This document shows, piece by piece, positions 17,718 to 26,578 of a stretch of DNA of 56,405 bases. Source of the DNA: an uncultured Granulosicoccaceae bacterium (GTDB lineage Bacteria; Pseudomonadota; Gammaproteobacteria; Granulosicoccales; Granulosicoccaceae). Within the stretch, counting starts at the first letter, position 1, and each line of letters starts with the position of its first letter. The notes beneath the pieces were generated by a model. The model was not told the origin of the DNA. It made no database searches and worked only from the letters and a program-made list of their open reading frames with translations. The position numbers and the translations under genes were made by a program. The stretch spans positions 1-56,405 of the forward strand of contig CALJNA010000111.1 of assembly GCA_937981955.1 (NCBI GenBank), read 5' to 3'.

Positions 17718-18833
17718 ATGAAAAGATTGGGAATAGCCATAATCGCCATTGTACTTGGCACACCAATATCGGGATACAGTGCAGGTTTGCCCTGGTATGC
17801 CGGTGCTGACGCCGGCGTATCTTCTTTGCGGCCGGAAACCGAAAACTCACCCTTTACTCTGGATTCTGGTGTGTCTTTTGGCGCTGGCGCTTTTGTCGGT
17901 TACGACCTGAGTAAACGATTCAGTCTTGAACTTGGTTACAACTATCTGGGTGCTGCGACTTTGTCTGGCAACGCAGGCAAAACAGATATTGGGTACTCGG
18001 CATTGTCTGCTGGTGCTTTGCTTTACCTGTATGGAAACCCCAGTGACGTTGAAGAACGTAATGGTTTTGCCGGTTATCTTCGTTTTGGTTTAAGTGTCAT
18101 GGATAACAGCGCATCGATTCCGCTAGAGCGTGAAGACAATGTGGCGTTACTCGCTGGAGTTGGTGTTGAGTGGCCGTTTTCGCGACAACTGAGCCTGCGC
18201 GCAGAATTAACCAGTTTTGACGGTGATGCTCAGAGCGCAAGAGCCGCAGTGATCTATCGACCTCGGTCGGATTATCGTGGCACAACGGTAGCTCGCGCTC
18301 CTCAAGCACCTCGCGCTCCTGAAGTACGACCACAACCCAAACCGCAACAGTCAGCACCTGAATCCACCCCGGCGATAACGACTCGACCGGCAACACCAGC
18401 ACCTCCGGCAGCGCCAACGCAAAGAGCAACTGCACCAAGCAGCTGTATTGGTCCGGTTGCAGGTGAGCCGTCTGATTCACGGGGCTGTGCTTTGTTTAGT
18501 GGCAAACTCAGAGGAGTTGAATTCAACAGTGGAACAGCCACGCTAACACCGGTTGCAATGCAAGTGCTTGATAGACTTGCTCAGAATCTGCAGCGCTATC
18601 CGTCTATCGCTATTGAGATTCAAGCACACACAGAATCGTTTGGCAGTGAAGCTCGCGCCAGAGAAATTGCCCGCCAGCGCACTCTGTCGGTGGCTCGACA
18701 CCTTGCAGGCCGTGGTGTATCGGTTCAACGGATGAAGGCGCGCGCGTTTGGTCATTCACAACCGGTTGCCGAGGACACTACCATCGCCGGGCGACGACAA
18801 AATAATCGCATAGAACTCCGGGTCATCCGCTAG
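17718..18833 (+). CDS. OmpA-family protein: small barrel, Pro-rich linker, OmpA domain
   Basis: The 371-residue product has a signal peptide (cleavage near GYSAG). Residues 25-180 form an eight-strand barrel of the OmpA type (WYAGADAGVSSLRP, SLELGYNYLG, GLSVMDNS, AVIYRP). A Pro/Ala linker follows at about 185-245. The GCALF motif precedes an OmpA C-terminal domain (FNSGTATLTPVA, HTESFGSE, RARE, RQNNRIELRVI). The usual peptidoglycan-contacting Asp after HT is Glu here, a conservative change; the following Arg is kept. It starts 3 bp after the DUF11 gene and is the simplest of four related barrel-OmpA proteins in the cluster. It probably links the outer membrane to the cell wall. Confidence 0.9.
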   Translation: MKRLGIAIIAIVLGTPISGYSAGLPWYAGADAGVSSLRPETENSPFTLDSGVSFGAGAFVGYDLSKRFSLELGYNYLGAATLSGNAGKTDIGYSALSAGALLYLYGNPSDVEERNGFAGYLRFGLSVMDNSASIPLEREDNVALLAGVGVEWPFSRQLSLRAELTSFDGDAQSARAAVIYRPRSDYRGTTVARAPQAPRAPEVRPQPKPQQSAPESTPAITTRPATPAPPAAPTQRATAPSSCIGPVAGEPSDSRGCALFSGKLRGVEFNSGTATLTPVAMQVLDRLAQNLQRYPSIAIEIQAHTESFGSEARAREIARQRTLSVARHLAGRGVSVQRMKARAFGHSQPVAEDTTIAGRRQNNRIELRVIR

Positions 18834-18893
18834 CGGCCCGGTCATGGCTGTGACGCGTTTCTCAGATACAGAAAAAGACGGTTTTTTTGGAAT

Positions 18894-18923
18894 TTGGGTA
18901 CGGCAGTTACACAAGCATAAAAT
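18894..18923 (+). promoter_or_regulatory. Candidate sigma-70 promoter
   Basis: TTGGGT (18894-18899), an 18-bp spacer and TAAAAT (18918-18923) lie 100 bp before the next gene, in an AT-rich 189-bp gap. The match is moderate. It would let the 19023 gene be transcribed separately from the DUF11 operon. Confidence 0.35.
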
Positions 18924-19022
18924 ACTTTAAAAACAGTGATATAGCGATAAATTCAGGCTAACTTCGCCCGGCTCGACGGGTGTGGAAATTGCTTTGTTCA
19001 CCGTGAATAAATTCGCTTTGCG

Positions 19023-20864
19023 ATGACACGGACTATCACCAAAATGAGCCTGAGCCTGTCTACATTATTGCCCGGTTGCTTATACCGAAAAAAATACGCT
19101 TTGCCACTTGTGGTTATAGGTGTGTTGGGAGTATCCGGATGTTCTTCAATCAAGACACCCGGTGTCCTGAAAAAGGTCTCGATGCCTGACCTGAGCATTC
19201 CTGAAAATGATCCTTCGTTTCGAAAGCGAATGTACGTCGGTGCCTCGTTCGGGCAGTCAACATTAAAACCGGATACCGCTGGCACTGTGTTCACTGTGGC
19301 AAACGATTCTTCTACATCAACGCAATTCAGAATTGGTATTGATGTTCATAACAAACTATCGTTTGAGCTGGACACCTCAGTTTTGGGTTCTGCCGAATTT
19401 GCTCAGGGTAACACCGATGTCAGTTACACCTCCGCTGCTGTCAGTGCACTGGTTTATGGGTTGACCGGTGTTAAAAACCGTTCGCGCCGTGAAGGCTGGA
19501 GTGCCTATGGGCGATTGGGCTATGGCATTGTTCAACATGGTTCTATTGTTGAGCCGTTTGATTACAGTGACAACAGTGTGATGCTTGGACTGGGTGCAGA
19601 GTATGGTTTTAAAAACGGACTGGCTTTGCGTGCTGATGTGATACAAGTTGACAGCGAAGCAACGGTTCTCGGTTTTGGTGGTATATACCGGTTCGGTATG
19701 GCTCCAAAGCAAATTGGGCAGGTATTCGTGAACGCTGCCAAACCAGCTTTAGGCGCAGCAAATTCAAACGTTGGGCCTGATGGACGTTCCATGAGCGGTA
19801 CACAGCAAAACACTCGGCAACTTTCCGGTCGACACGGCAACTCCACAGTGACACCGAATACACTCGCTGCGCGGATGTGGAAGCCCAAGGCAAGCAAGTA
19901 CGATATTGATGGCGATGGTGTGGCTAATGCAAATGATGCGTGTGCATCAACACCGGCACGTACCACTGTTAATAACAGCGGGTGCGGCATGTTTGACGCG
20001 GTGCTCAGTGATGTGACGTTCAAACCCGGTTCTTCATGGCTAACGCCAAGAGCTCGAGGTGAGCTGGATGCATTGTCAGTGACGTTGCTGGCATTTCCTG
20101 AAGCCCGTGTTCAGGTGCGAGCACACACAGACAGTGAAGGGCCGGCAGATGTGAACCTTGGTTTGTCTGCTCGTCGCGCGGAATCTGTTGTTGCCTATCT
20201 ACAGGAGAAAGGTATTGGTGAATTGCAGCTCGAAACACTGGGCCTTGGAGAATCGCAGCCAATTGACACGAACGATACAGAAGAGGGTAGAAAACGGAAT
20301 CGCCGGGTAGAATTAATGACCTTGCCCAACATTGACGAGCAAGCCCTTATTGATAACGAAGCCATTATCGCGGCAGCCATTGTTACTGCCGAGCCTGCTT
20401 CGGCTGCACCTCAACTTGGTGCGGCCAAGCCAGTCATAACACCTCCTGCAGGTCCGATCTTTCCACCAATGGCGGGCGTGAAAATTGAGCCGCTACCCAA
20501 ACCCGGTTACGCTGCCGGTTCAAGTCTGGGCGGTATCTTGTCCGATGTGAAGTTCAAGGATGGAACCGCAACATTAACACCCGATGCCAAGCTGGCGCTG
20601 AAATCGGTTAGTAATGAGCTGTCGCAATTTCCGAAAGTTCGTCTGATTGTTATGGGGCACACAGATAACAAACTGGACGAAGAGAAAAGCCTGGAGCTAT
20701 CCGCCAAACGAGCGAACAGCGTTGTTAATCACCTGATTTCGCTGGGTGTCGATGCCAAACGACTTAACGCGGAGGGCTTTGGAGCCAATCTGCCTTTGGC
20801 TCAGAACCTGACCGAAGCCGATCGACGTCGTAATGAGCGCATTGAACTCAGAGTACTCGACTGA
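19023..20864 (+). CDS. Barrel lipoprotein with two OmpA domains
   Basis: The 613-residue product has a lipoprotein signal (LPLVVIGVLGVSGCSS, lipobox V-S-G-C near residue 40). A small barrel follows at about 70-225 (RMYVGASFGQSTLKPD, RREGWSAYGRLGYG, ALRADVIQVDSE). A single calcium-type repeat (DIDGDGVANANDAC) with the GCGMF motif leads into a first OmpA domain (about 325-440; HTDSEGPADVN, RRAESV, RKRNRRVEL). After an Ala/Pro linker comes a second OmpA domain (about 505-613; GHTDNKLDEEK, KRANSV, RRRNERIEL). Both keep the Asp and Arg expected for diaminopimelate binding. Two such domains in one chain is uncommon. The ATG at 19023 has no strong ribosome site; ATG 19044 is an alternative. Confidence 0.88.
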   Translation: MTRTITKMSLSLSTLLPGCLYRKKYALPLVVIGVLGVSGCSSIKTPGVLKKVSMPDLSIPENDPSFRKRMYVGASFGQSTLKPDTAGTVFTVANDSSTSTQFRIGIDVHNKLSFELDTSVLGSAEFAQGNTDVSYTSAAVSALVYGLTGVKNRSRREGWSAYGRLGYGIVQHGSIVEPFDYSDNSVMLGLGAEYGFKNGLALRADVIQVDSEATVLGFGGIYRFGMAPKQIGQVFVNAAKPALGAANSNVGPDGRSMSGTQQNTRQLSGRHGNSTVTPNTLAARMWKPKASKYDIDGDGVANANDACASTPARTTVNNSGCGMFDAVLSDVTFKPGSSWLTPRARGELDALSVTLLAFPEARVQVRAHTDSEGPADVNLGLSARRAESVVAYLQEKGIGELQLETLGLGESQPIDTNDTEEGRKRNRRVELMTLPNIDEQALIDNEAIIAAAIVTAEPASAAPQLGAAKPVITPPAGPIFPPMAGVKIEPLPKPGYAAGSSLGGILSDVKFKDGTATLTPDAKLALKSVSNELSQFPKVRLIVMGHTDNKLDEEKSLELSAKRANSVVNHLISLGVDAKRLNAEGFGANLPLAQNLTEADRRRNERIELRVLD

Positions 20865-20873
20865 TCGCATCTG

Positions 20874-20910
20874 GTAACAACCGGGAATCGTCATTATTTC
20901 CGGTTGTTAC
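20874..20910 (+). terminator. Hairpin after the double-OmpA gene
   Basis: GTAACAACCGGGAA (20874-20887) pairs with TTTCCGGTTGTTAC (20897-20910) over 14 bp with one G-U pair, 10 bp after the stop. Only TGAAAATTT follows rather than a pure T-run. It is the best candidate for ending transcription here. Confidence 0.6.
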
Positions 20911-21285
20911 TGAAAATTTATAGTTTGTTGCACTTCCATTGTTTGCCCCAGATTTTACCTTTTACATTTGCGTTCTGCACTCGGAATCCAGCGCAAGTTG
21001 CTGTTCTGTTTAGTTGACCTACCAAACCTATCCGCCGCACGTTTTTGTGTCAAAAGATAAATTTCACATTTCGTCCCGAGCTGTTCGCAAAAAGCTCATC
21101 AACATAGTGACTTAAGTCGCGCTTCTACCCCTTCCAACCTGCTATTGTCGGTTGTGAATTTTTCTGCGCCCAGATTGTCTGCATGCGCTGGCTGTGAGTA
21201 TAAATACTGATAACCAGTTCACAAAAAGGGTGTAGAGCAACGAATTGAAGACTTAAAACCGCGTTTGACGGTGAGTGTAGAAACT
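20911..21285. other. 375-bp gap before the calcium-repeat genes
   Basis: No gene seen. It contains a perfect 10-bp palindrome GACTTAAGTC (21109-21118), which could be an operator, and a TATAAATACT stretch near 21200 that might serve as a -10 region, though I find no good -35 partner. The length and the preceding hairpin suggest that a separate transcription unit begins here. Confidence 0.4.
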
Positions 21286-24200
21286 ATGGTGATTAAAATA
21301 AAAACCCGACAAAATTCTCAACGATTTCGCCGATCAACTTTGTCAGCATTAATGCTGACAGTGTTGATGGCTCCGGCAGTTCCAGCCTTCGCGCAGGCCG
21401 GACCAGACAATGACGGTGACGGCATTGCCAATCAACAGGATCTGGATGATGACAACGACGGTATTCTCGATGTAAACGAAGGCCTCGTCGATGCAAATAA
21501 CGATGGTATTCCAGATGCCGGTTCAACCGACACAGATGGTGACGGTGTGCCTGACGTGCTTGATCTTGATAGTGATAACGACGGTGTGCTCGACAATCTG
21601 GAAACACGCGCTGATCGCAACGCGGTTAAGGCACTCGACCTGAATCCTAACGGTGCAATCGATATCAGTTTCGCCGTTGGAGCAAACGGTATTCCAGATG
21701 TCATCGAAACATCTCCTGATTCTGGCGTACTAATCTATGACGTGCTTGATTCAGACGGTGATGGTTCGCCTGATTTTCGCGACACCGACAGTGATAATGA
21801 CGGTATTTTTGATATCACTGAAGCCGGTGGTACAGATAACAATGCCGACGGTCGTATCGATTCGTTTTCAGATTCAGATGGTAAGGGTGTAGATGATGCG
21901 GTTCAGGCATCTGCATTACCTTTATTTGATACCGATGGCGACGGCTCGCTCGACTACCGCGATGCAGATTCTGATGCCGATGGTATCCCAGATGCAGTTG
22001 AATCTTTTGGATCAAGTTCTGCGAATCCAACCGATACCGACAACGACGGTGCGGCTGACTATCGCGAAAGTGACAGTGATGGTGATGGCGTAAGTGATGC
22101 TGTCGAAGCCGGACAAATTCCATCTCAACCAGCCGACACCAACGGTGATGGACGCCCCGATTTTCAGGACGCTGCTATTCAGAACACTGGTTCTGGTAAC
22201 GGTGGTGGAAACAATGGTGGAAGCAACAATGGAAGTAACGGCGGTAGCACCGGCATCAATCCTGATGGCCCTGATACCGATGGTGATGGCATCGCCAACC
22301 AGTTCGACCTTGATGATGATAACGATGGCATCCTGGACACAACCGAAGGTTTAATCGACGCGAACGGTGACGGTGTTGCTGATGGAAATTCACGCGACTC
22401 TGATGGTGACGGCGTACCTGATGGTTGGGATCTTGATTCTGACAATGATGGATTACTTGATAACCGCGAAGCACACCCTGACTTTGGTGTTGTCAGCTCG
22501 CTTGATCAAGTGGTTAACGGTGCAATTGACATAAGCTTTGCCGTTGGTTCAAACGGTATTCCTGATGCAATAGAAACATCACCCGATTCAGGTGTGCTGA
22601 ACTTCTCATTGCAAGACACCGATGGTGACGGTACTCCAGACTTCATGGACATCGACAGTGACGCTGATGGTATTACTGATCTTGTCGAAGCAGGTGGTAT
22701 TGACGCAGATAATAATGGTCGCATTGATAACTTTTTCGATGCCGATGCGAAAGGTGTGGACGATACTGTGCAAGCGAGCGCATTGCCTGTGTTCGACACT
22801 GATGGCGATGGCACAGCGGATTATCGTGACACCGATTCAGACAACGATTCACTTTCTGACAGTGCAGAGGCCGGGTCCAACCCGAACCGTCCGATCGACA
22901 CCGATGGTGATGGTGCGGCTGACTATCGCGAACTCGATAGCGATGGCGATGGTGTCAGTGATGCAGAAGAAGCTGGTGTTACAGGTGGTAACAACGGCGG
23001 CAACAACAACGGTGGAAACACTGGCGGTGGTAGCGGCATTAATCCTGATGGTCCGGACACTGATGCTGACGGTATAGCCAACCAGTTCGATCTTGATGAT
23101 GACAACGATGGTATCCCCGATACTGTTGAAGGTCTGATTGATGACAATGGTGATGGTGTTGCGGAAGATTATTCACGCGATACTGACGGTGACGGCGTTC
23201 CAGACGGTTGGGATCTCGATTCTGACAACGATGGATTGCTTGACAACCGTGAAGCACACCCAGACTTCAACTTCGTTAGCTCACTTGATCAAGTCGTGAA
23301 CGGCGCGATCGATATCGGTATTCCGGTTGGTAGTAATGGTCTGGCAAACATCATTGAAACCGGCATTGATAACGGTGAACTGAACTTTCAGATTCAGGAT
23401 ACCGATGGTGATGGTACTCCGGACTTCATGGACCTCGACAGCGACAACGACGGCATTCCTGATCTGGTTGAAGCTGGTGGTGTTGATGCTGATGGTAACG
23501 GCCGCATAGATAACTTTTTTGATGGCGATGACAAAGGCGTAGACGATACGGTTCAGTCAACTGGCTTGCCTGTGTTCGATACCGATGGTGATGGTGTTGC
23601 TGATTATCGTGATACCGATTCAGACTCCGATGCCATTCCTGACAGCGTTGAAGCAGGTTCAAACCCAAGTCAGCCGAGTGATACCGATGGTGATGGCGCT
23701 CCGGATTTTCGTGAGCAGGATTCCGATGCTGATGGTGTTCCCGATAGCCAGGAAATGGGTGCAGACCCTTCAAACCCGGTTGATACCAACGGCGACGGTA
23801 CCCCAGATTTTCAGGACAGCGGTGCGACAGACGGTCCTCCAGTCGCTGCACCGATCAGCAATGACGTTGACAGCGATGGCATACCGAACCAGATCGATCT
23901 GGATGATGACAATGACGGCCTGCTCGATTCAATTGAAGGTAAAGGCGACTCTGATAACGATTCCACTCTCGATCAGTACGACCTGGACAGCGATAACGAT
24001 GGTATTACCGATCTGGCCGAAGCGGCTGAGTTAGTTGATCTGGTGCGTTCACTCGATCTTGATAACGACGGCAGACTCGATTCTCCGGTTGGCGCGAACG
24101 GTTTTGCTGATGTTCTTGAGTCGACACCTGACTCAGGTACGTCTATCTTTACTGTAGCGGATAGTGATTGTGACGGTGTTCCTGACTTCAAGGACCTCGA

Positions 24201-26379
24201 TAGTGATAACGACAGCATCTACGATGCGTTGGAATCCGGTCGTGTCAGCACAGACTCGCGTGGTCGATTAACCAGCGCGTCCAGCAACACAGGTCTGGTC
24301 AGTGGTGCAAGTAACGCGTTATTCGACACCGATGCTGACGGCGTTGTTGATAGCCGCGATCTGGACAGCGATAACGACGGGCTTGCAGACCTTGTGGAAG
24401 CGCGTGGTATCGACAGCAATGGCGATGGTCGAATTGATCAATTTGACGATCTTAATGGCGATGGTGCCGATGATGGTCTACAAAGAACTAATGCGGTATT
24501 AATTGATACTGATGCAGACCGGACTCCTGACTTCCGTGATTTGGATAGTGACCAGGATAGCTTGTCTGATTTACTCGAGACCCAAGGCGCTGCTGCGGAT
24601 CTTGACAACAACGGTGTACTGGACAGTTTTATCGATGGTAACAATGATGGTCTCGACGACAACATGGCCTCGAACCCGGTACGTGAACGAGATACCGATC
24701 GGGATGGTATTCCTGATCAGGTAGATTTGGACAGTGATGGCGACGGGTTCAGTGATCTCGTTGAAGCTGGCGGGCTTGACATTGATAACGATGGCCGCGT
24801 CGATGTGCTCAATGACGCTGATAACGACGGCATTCCCGACATCGCGGACGCTTCAGTAACCGGCGGTGAAGACAGTGATCAAGACGGAATAGATGATATG
24901 TTCGACGCAAGTTTTCAAGGTGGTAACGATGCAGACGGTGATGGTATTGCCGATGAATTCGATCCGGATAGTGACGGTAATGGCTTTGTAGGACCATCCG
25001 CGGATGGCCAGGGTACGCCAATACAGTTACCGGATGCCAACGGCAACGGAACACCGGATATTCAGGAATCTGAAGCAATTGCAGTCGGTGTTGAAACCGG
25101 TTTGGGTGGAAGCGGGTTCGGTTGTTCGATCAGTCCAACCCCTCAAGGGCCAGCCAAGGGGCCTGACCCCATGCTGCTCTTGATGCTTTTTGCGTCATTG
25201 GCGTCGATATCCTGGCGCACTTTCAGGAGGGTCGCATCGCGACCCTCCCGAAACCCTAAAGGCCTGCGTAAAGCAGGCCTTGTTGTTGCGGCTATGTCTT
25301 CTTTGGCATTAAGTGGCTGCGGGATGCTCGGTTTTGGCGGTTCAAATAGTTCGGTTGACCATAAGGGCCGTGTTTATGTTGGCGCCGGCGCATTGGGCAG
25401 TATGCTTGAACCGAGTACAAAGAAAGACCCCAACATCAGCCGCGATGAAACGCAAAGCTTTGGCGGCACAGTGCAACTGGGCTACGACATCAGTAACCGT
25501 TTTTCTGTTGAAGGTCACGCATCCTCACTGGGTGAAGCAACGCTGAATCCTTCCGGCTCCATTGGTTATCAAGTCGGTGGAATCAGTGCACTGATGTACC
25601 TGCTTAACGATACCGAGAGTCGCGGTCGGCGTGAAGGGTTTAATGTCTACGGTCGACTTGGCGGTGGCACGATGCGTAACCAGGGTGACGGTGTTCGCTT
25701 TGAACGTGTCAATGATTATCACTTGCTGGCAGGTGCAGGCCTTGAATACGGATTTGAAAACGGATTAGGTGTTCGCGGTGAGTTTGTTGCGCACGAAACC
25801 GATGCCAAATATGCGCAATTAGGTCTTGTGTATCGCTTCGGTGATGCCGGTGGACGCCGTCCTTCGTCACGTGTAAGCGTGCCACAACCTGAAGCACCTA
25901 AAGTCTCCACAGCTCCGGTAACTCAGGAACCGGTTGTCAGCACACCGCTTGACAGTGATGCTGATGGTGTTGCTGATGCAACTGATGCCTGCCCGACAAC
26001 GGGTCCGGGTGTACCCGTCAACGCGTCTGGTTGTGCACTGTTTAACGGTGTCATCGAAGGAATCAATTTTGAGTCTGGTTCTGATCGATTGACAGCCGAA
26101 GCACAGCAGATACTGCAAGGTGTGGCTTCAACCCTGAATTCTTATCCGGAAATCAGAGTATCGGTCGAAGCACACACAGATAACCAGGGATCAGCAGAAA
26201 GCAATCTGCAGTTGTCGAAACGTCGTGCAATCGCTGTCGCACGCTACCTGGTCGAGCAAGGGGTGGATGGCCCAAGATTGCAACCACAGGCTTTCGGCGA
26301 ATCTCAACCACGTGAGACAAATGCAACGCCTGCTGGTCGCGCTCTGAATCGACGAGTTGAGTTTCAAGTTGTTCAGTAA
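21286..26379 (+). CDS. Calcium-repeat protein fused to barrel-OmpA lipoprotein
   Basis: A 1697-residue protein from ATG 21286 (TTG 21265 and GTG 21271 are alternatives; none has a strong ribosome site). The signal peptide ends near PAFAQ. Residues 40-1260 are thrombospondin-3-type DxDxDG repeats in four large units. A sorting-type segment follows: ETGLGGSGFGC (Cys1280), GPDP, the hydrophobic MLLLMLFASLASISW, and basic residues RTFRR. Then comes a lipoprotein signal (VVAAMSSLALSGC, Cys1345), an eight-strand barrel (RVYVGAGALG to LGLVYRFG), a short calcium repeat with GCALF, and an OmpA domain (HTDNQGSAES, KRRAIAV, LNRRVEF). The OmpA domain keeps its binding residues. Each half looks like a complete exported protein, so one chain may give two anchored products. 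There is no stop or frameshift at the junction. Confidence 0.88.
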   Translation: MVIKIKTRQNSQRFRRSTLSALMLTVLMAPAVPAFAQAGPDNDGDGIANQQDLDDDNDGILDVNEGLVDANNDGIPDAGSTDTDGDGVPDVLDLDSDNDGVLDNLETRADRNAVKALDLNPNGAIDISFAVGANGIPDVIETSPDSGVLIYDVLDSDGDGSPDFRDTDSDNDGIFDITEAGGTDNNADGRIDSFSDSDGKGVDDAVQASALPLFDTDGDGSLDYRDADSDADGIPDAVESFGSSSANPTDTDNDGAADYRESDSDGDGVSDAVEAGQIPSQPADTNGDGRPDFQDAAIQNTGSGNGGGNNGGSNNGSNGGSTGINPDGPDTDGDGIANQFDLDDDNDGILDTTEGLIDANGDGVADGNSRDSDGDGVPDGWDLDSDNDGLLDNREAHPDFGVVSSLDQVVNGAIDISFAVGSNGIPDAIETSPDSGVLNFSLQDTDGDGTPDFMDIDSDADGITDLVEAGGIDADNNGRIDNFFDADAKGVDDTVQASALPVFDTDGDGTADYRDTDSDNDSLSDSAEAGSNPNRPIDTDGDGAADYRELDSDGDGVSDAEEAGVTGGNNGGNNNGGNTGGGSGINPDGPDTDADGIANQFDLDDDNDGIPDTVEGLIDDNGDGVAEDYSRDTDGDGVPDGWDLDSDNDGLLDNREAHPDFNFVSSLDQVVNGAIDIGIPVGSNGLANIIETGIDNGELNFQIQDTDGDGTPDFMDLDSDNDGIPDLVEAGGVDADGNGRIDNFFDGDDKGVDDTVQSTGLPVFDTDGDGVADYRDTDSDSDAIPDSVEAGSNPSQPSDTDGDGAPDFREQDSDADGVPDSQEMGADPSNPVDTNGDGTPDFQDSGATDGPPVAAPISNDVDSDGIPNQIDLDDDNDGLLDSIEGKGDSDNDSTLDQYDLDSDNDGITDLAEAAELVDLVRSLDLDNDGRLDSPVGANGFADVLESTPDSGTSIFTVADSDCDGVPDFKDLDSDNDSIYDALESGRVSTDSRGRLTSASSNTGLVSGASNALFDTDADGVVDSRDLDSDNDGLADLVEARGIDSNGDGRIDQFDDLNGDGADDGLQRTNAVLIDTDADRTPDFRDLDSDQDSLSDLLETQGAAADLDNNGVLDSFIDGNNDGLDDNMASNPVRERDTDRDGIPDQVDLDSDGDGFSDLVEAGGLDIDNDGRVDVLNDADNDGIPDIADASVTGGEDSDQDGIDDMFDASFQGGNDADGDGIADEFDPDSDGNGFVGPSADGQGTPIQLPDANGNGTPDIQESEAIAVGVETGLGGSGFGCSISPTPQGPAKGPDPMLLLMLFASLASISWRTFRRVASRPSRNPKGLRKAGLVVAAMSSLALSGCGMLGFGGSNSSVDHKGRVYVGAGALGSMLEPSTKKDPNISRDETQSFGGTVQLGYDISNRFSVEGHASSLGEATLNPSGSIGYQVGGISALMYLLNDTESRGRREGFNVYGRLGGGTMRNQGDGVRFERVNDYHLLAGAGLEYGFENGLGVRGEFVAHETDAKYAQLGLVYRFGDAGGRRPSSRVSVPQPEAPKVSTAPVTQEPVVSTPLDSDADGVADATDACPTTGPGVPVNASGCALFNGVIEGINFESGSDRLTAEAQQILQGVASTLNSYPEIRVSVEAHTDNQGSAESNLQLSKRRAIAVARYLVEQGVDGPRLQPQAFGESQPRETNATPAGRALNRRVEFQVVQ
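21406..25060 (+). repeat. Four large tandem units of calcium repeats
   Basis: Equivalent codons (GI.NQ motif) occur at 21421, 22288, 23071 and 23878, giving periods of 867, 783 and 807 bp. Units 2 and 3 are closest to each other, and unit 4 is the most diverged. Gly/Asn-rich linkers ending INPDGPD precede units 2 and 3. Each unit carries many DxDxDG loops broken once by a conserved segment of the type NGIPDxIETxPDSGV. This looks like gene-internal duplication by recombination. Confidence 0.8.
25226..25248 (+). terminator. Perfect hairpin inside the reading frame (first of two)
   Basis: GGAGGGTCGC (25226-25235), loop ATC, GCGACCCTCC (25239-25248): a perfect 10-bp GC-rich stem in the coding sequence between the sorting signal and the lipoprotein signal. 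No T-run follows. Terminator is the nearest type; its function is unknown. Confidence 0.5.
25259..25281 (+). terminator. Perfect hairpin inside the reading frame (second of two)
   Basis: AAGGCCTGC (25259-25267), loop GTAAA, GCAGGCCTT (25273-25281), then GTTGTTG. This is the classic layout of an intrinsic terminator with an imperfect T-tract, yet it lies within the 21286 reading frame. It could attenuate expression of the OmpA half or be the remnant of a terminator once separating two genes. Confidence 0.5.
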
Positions 26380-26432
26380 AAACAGGCTGTTTTAATTCTT
26401 AACAATCGTTTAACGATACGTTAATGTGCAAA

Positions 26433-26466
26433 GGGTCTACCTAATCAATTTGGGTAGGCCCTTTTT
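26433..26466 (+). terminator. Rho-independent terminator
   Basis: GGGTCTACC (26433-26441) pairs with GGTAGGCCC (26453-26461) over nine pairs, one of them G-U, followed by TTTTT. It lies 54 bp after the 21286 gene stop and ends that transcript. It also shows that the next gene must start downstream of the in-frame ATG at 26426. Confidence 0.85.
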
Positions 26467-26578
26467 CGTTAACGCCAGCGCACTTTTCGCGCATATACAG
26501 AAAACTACCTATAGACAAGAACGATTTCTCCTTACTAGCCGTCAGATTCCTTGCCTGTTTTGTTGCATACTTCGAGGC

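Larger units (their letters stand above)
25096..25320 (+). other. Internal sorting signal followed by lipoprotein signal
   Basis: In frame within the 21286 gene. The segment runs ETGLGGSGFGC, then a spacer, Asp-Pro, a 15-residue hydrophobic helix and RTFRR. This is followed after about 20 basic/polar residues by AGLVVAAMSSLALSGC. The first part resembles JDVT-CTERM and MYXO-CTERM tails processed by CPBP-type proteases; the second is a standard type II signal. In a normal protein the first would be the C-terminus and the second an N-terminus. Confidence 0.7.

Noticed and set aside
21406-25060. Possible CRISPR-like or satellite array in the calcium-repeat region
   Set aside because: The short repeats are codons of DxDxDG loops in one continuous frame, with no constant repeats or unique spacers.
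26426-26578. Longer N-terminus for the 26579 protein
   Set aside because: The ATG at 26426 would place coding sequence across a clear Rho-independent terminator and put about 80 residues before the signal peptide.
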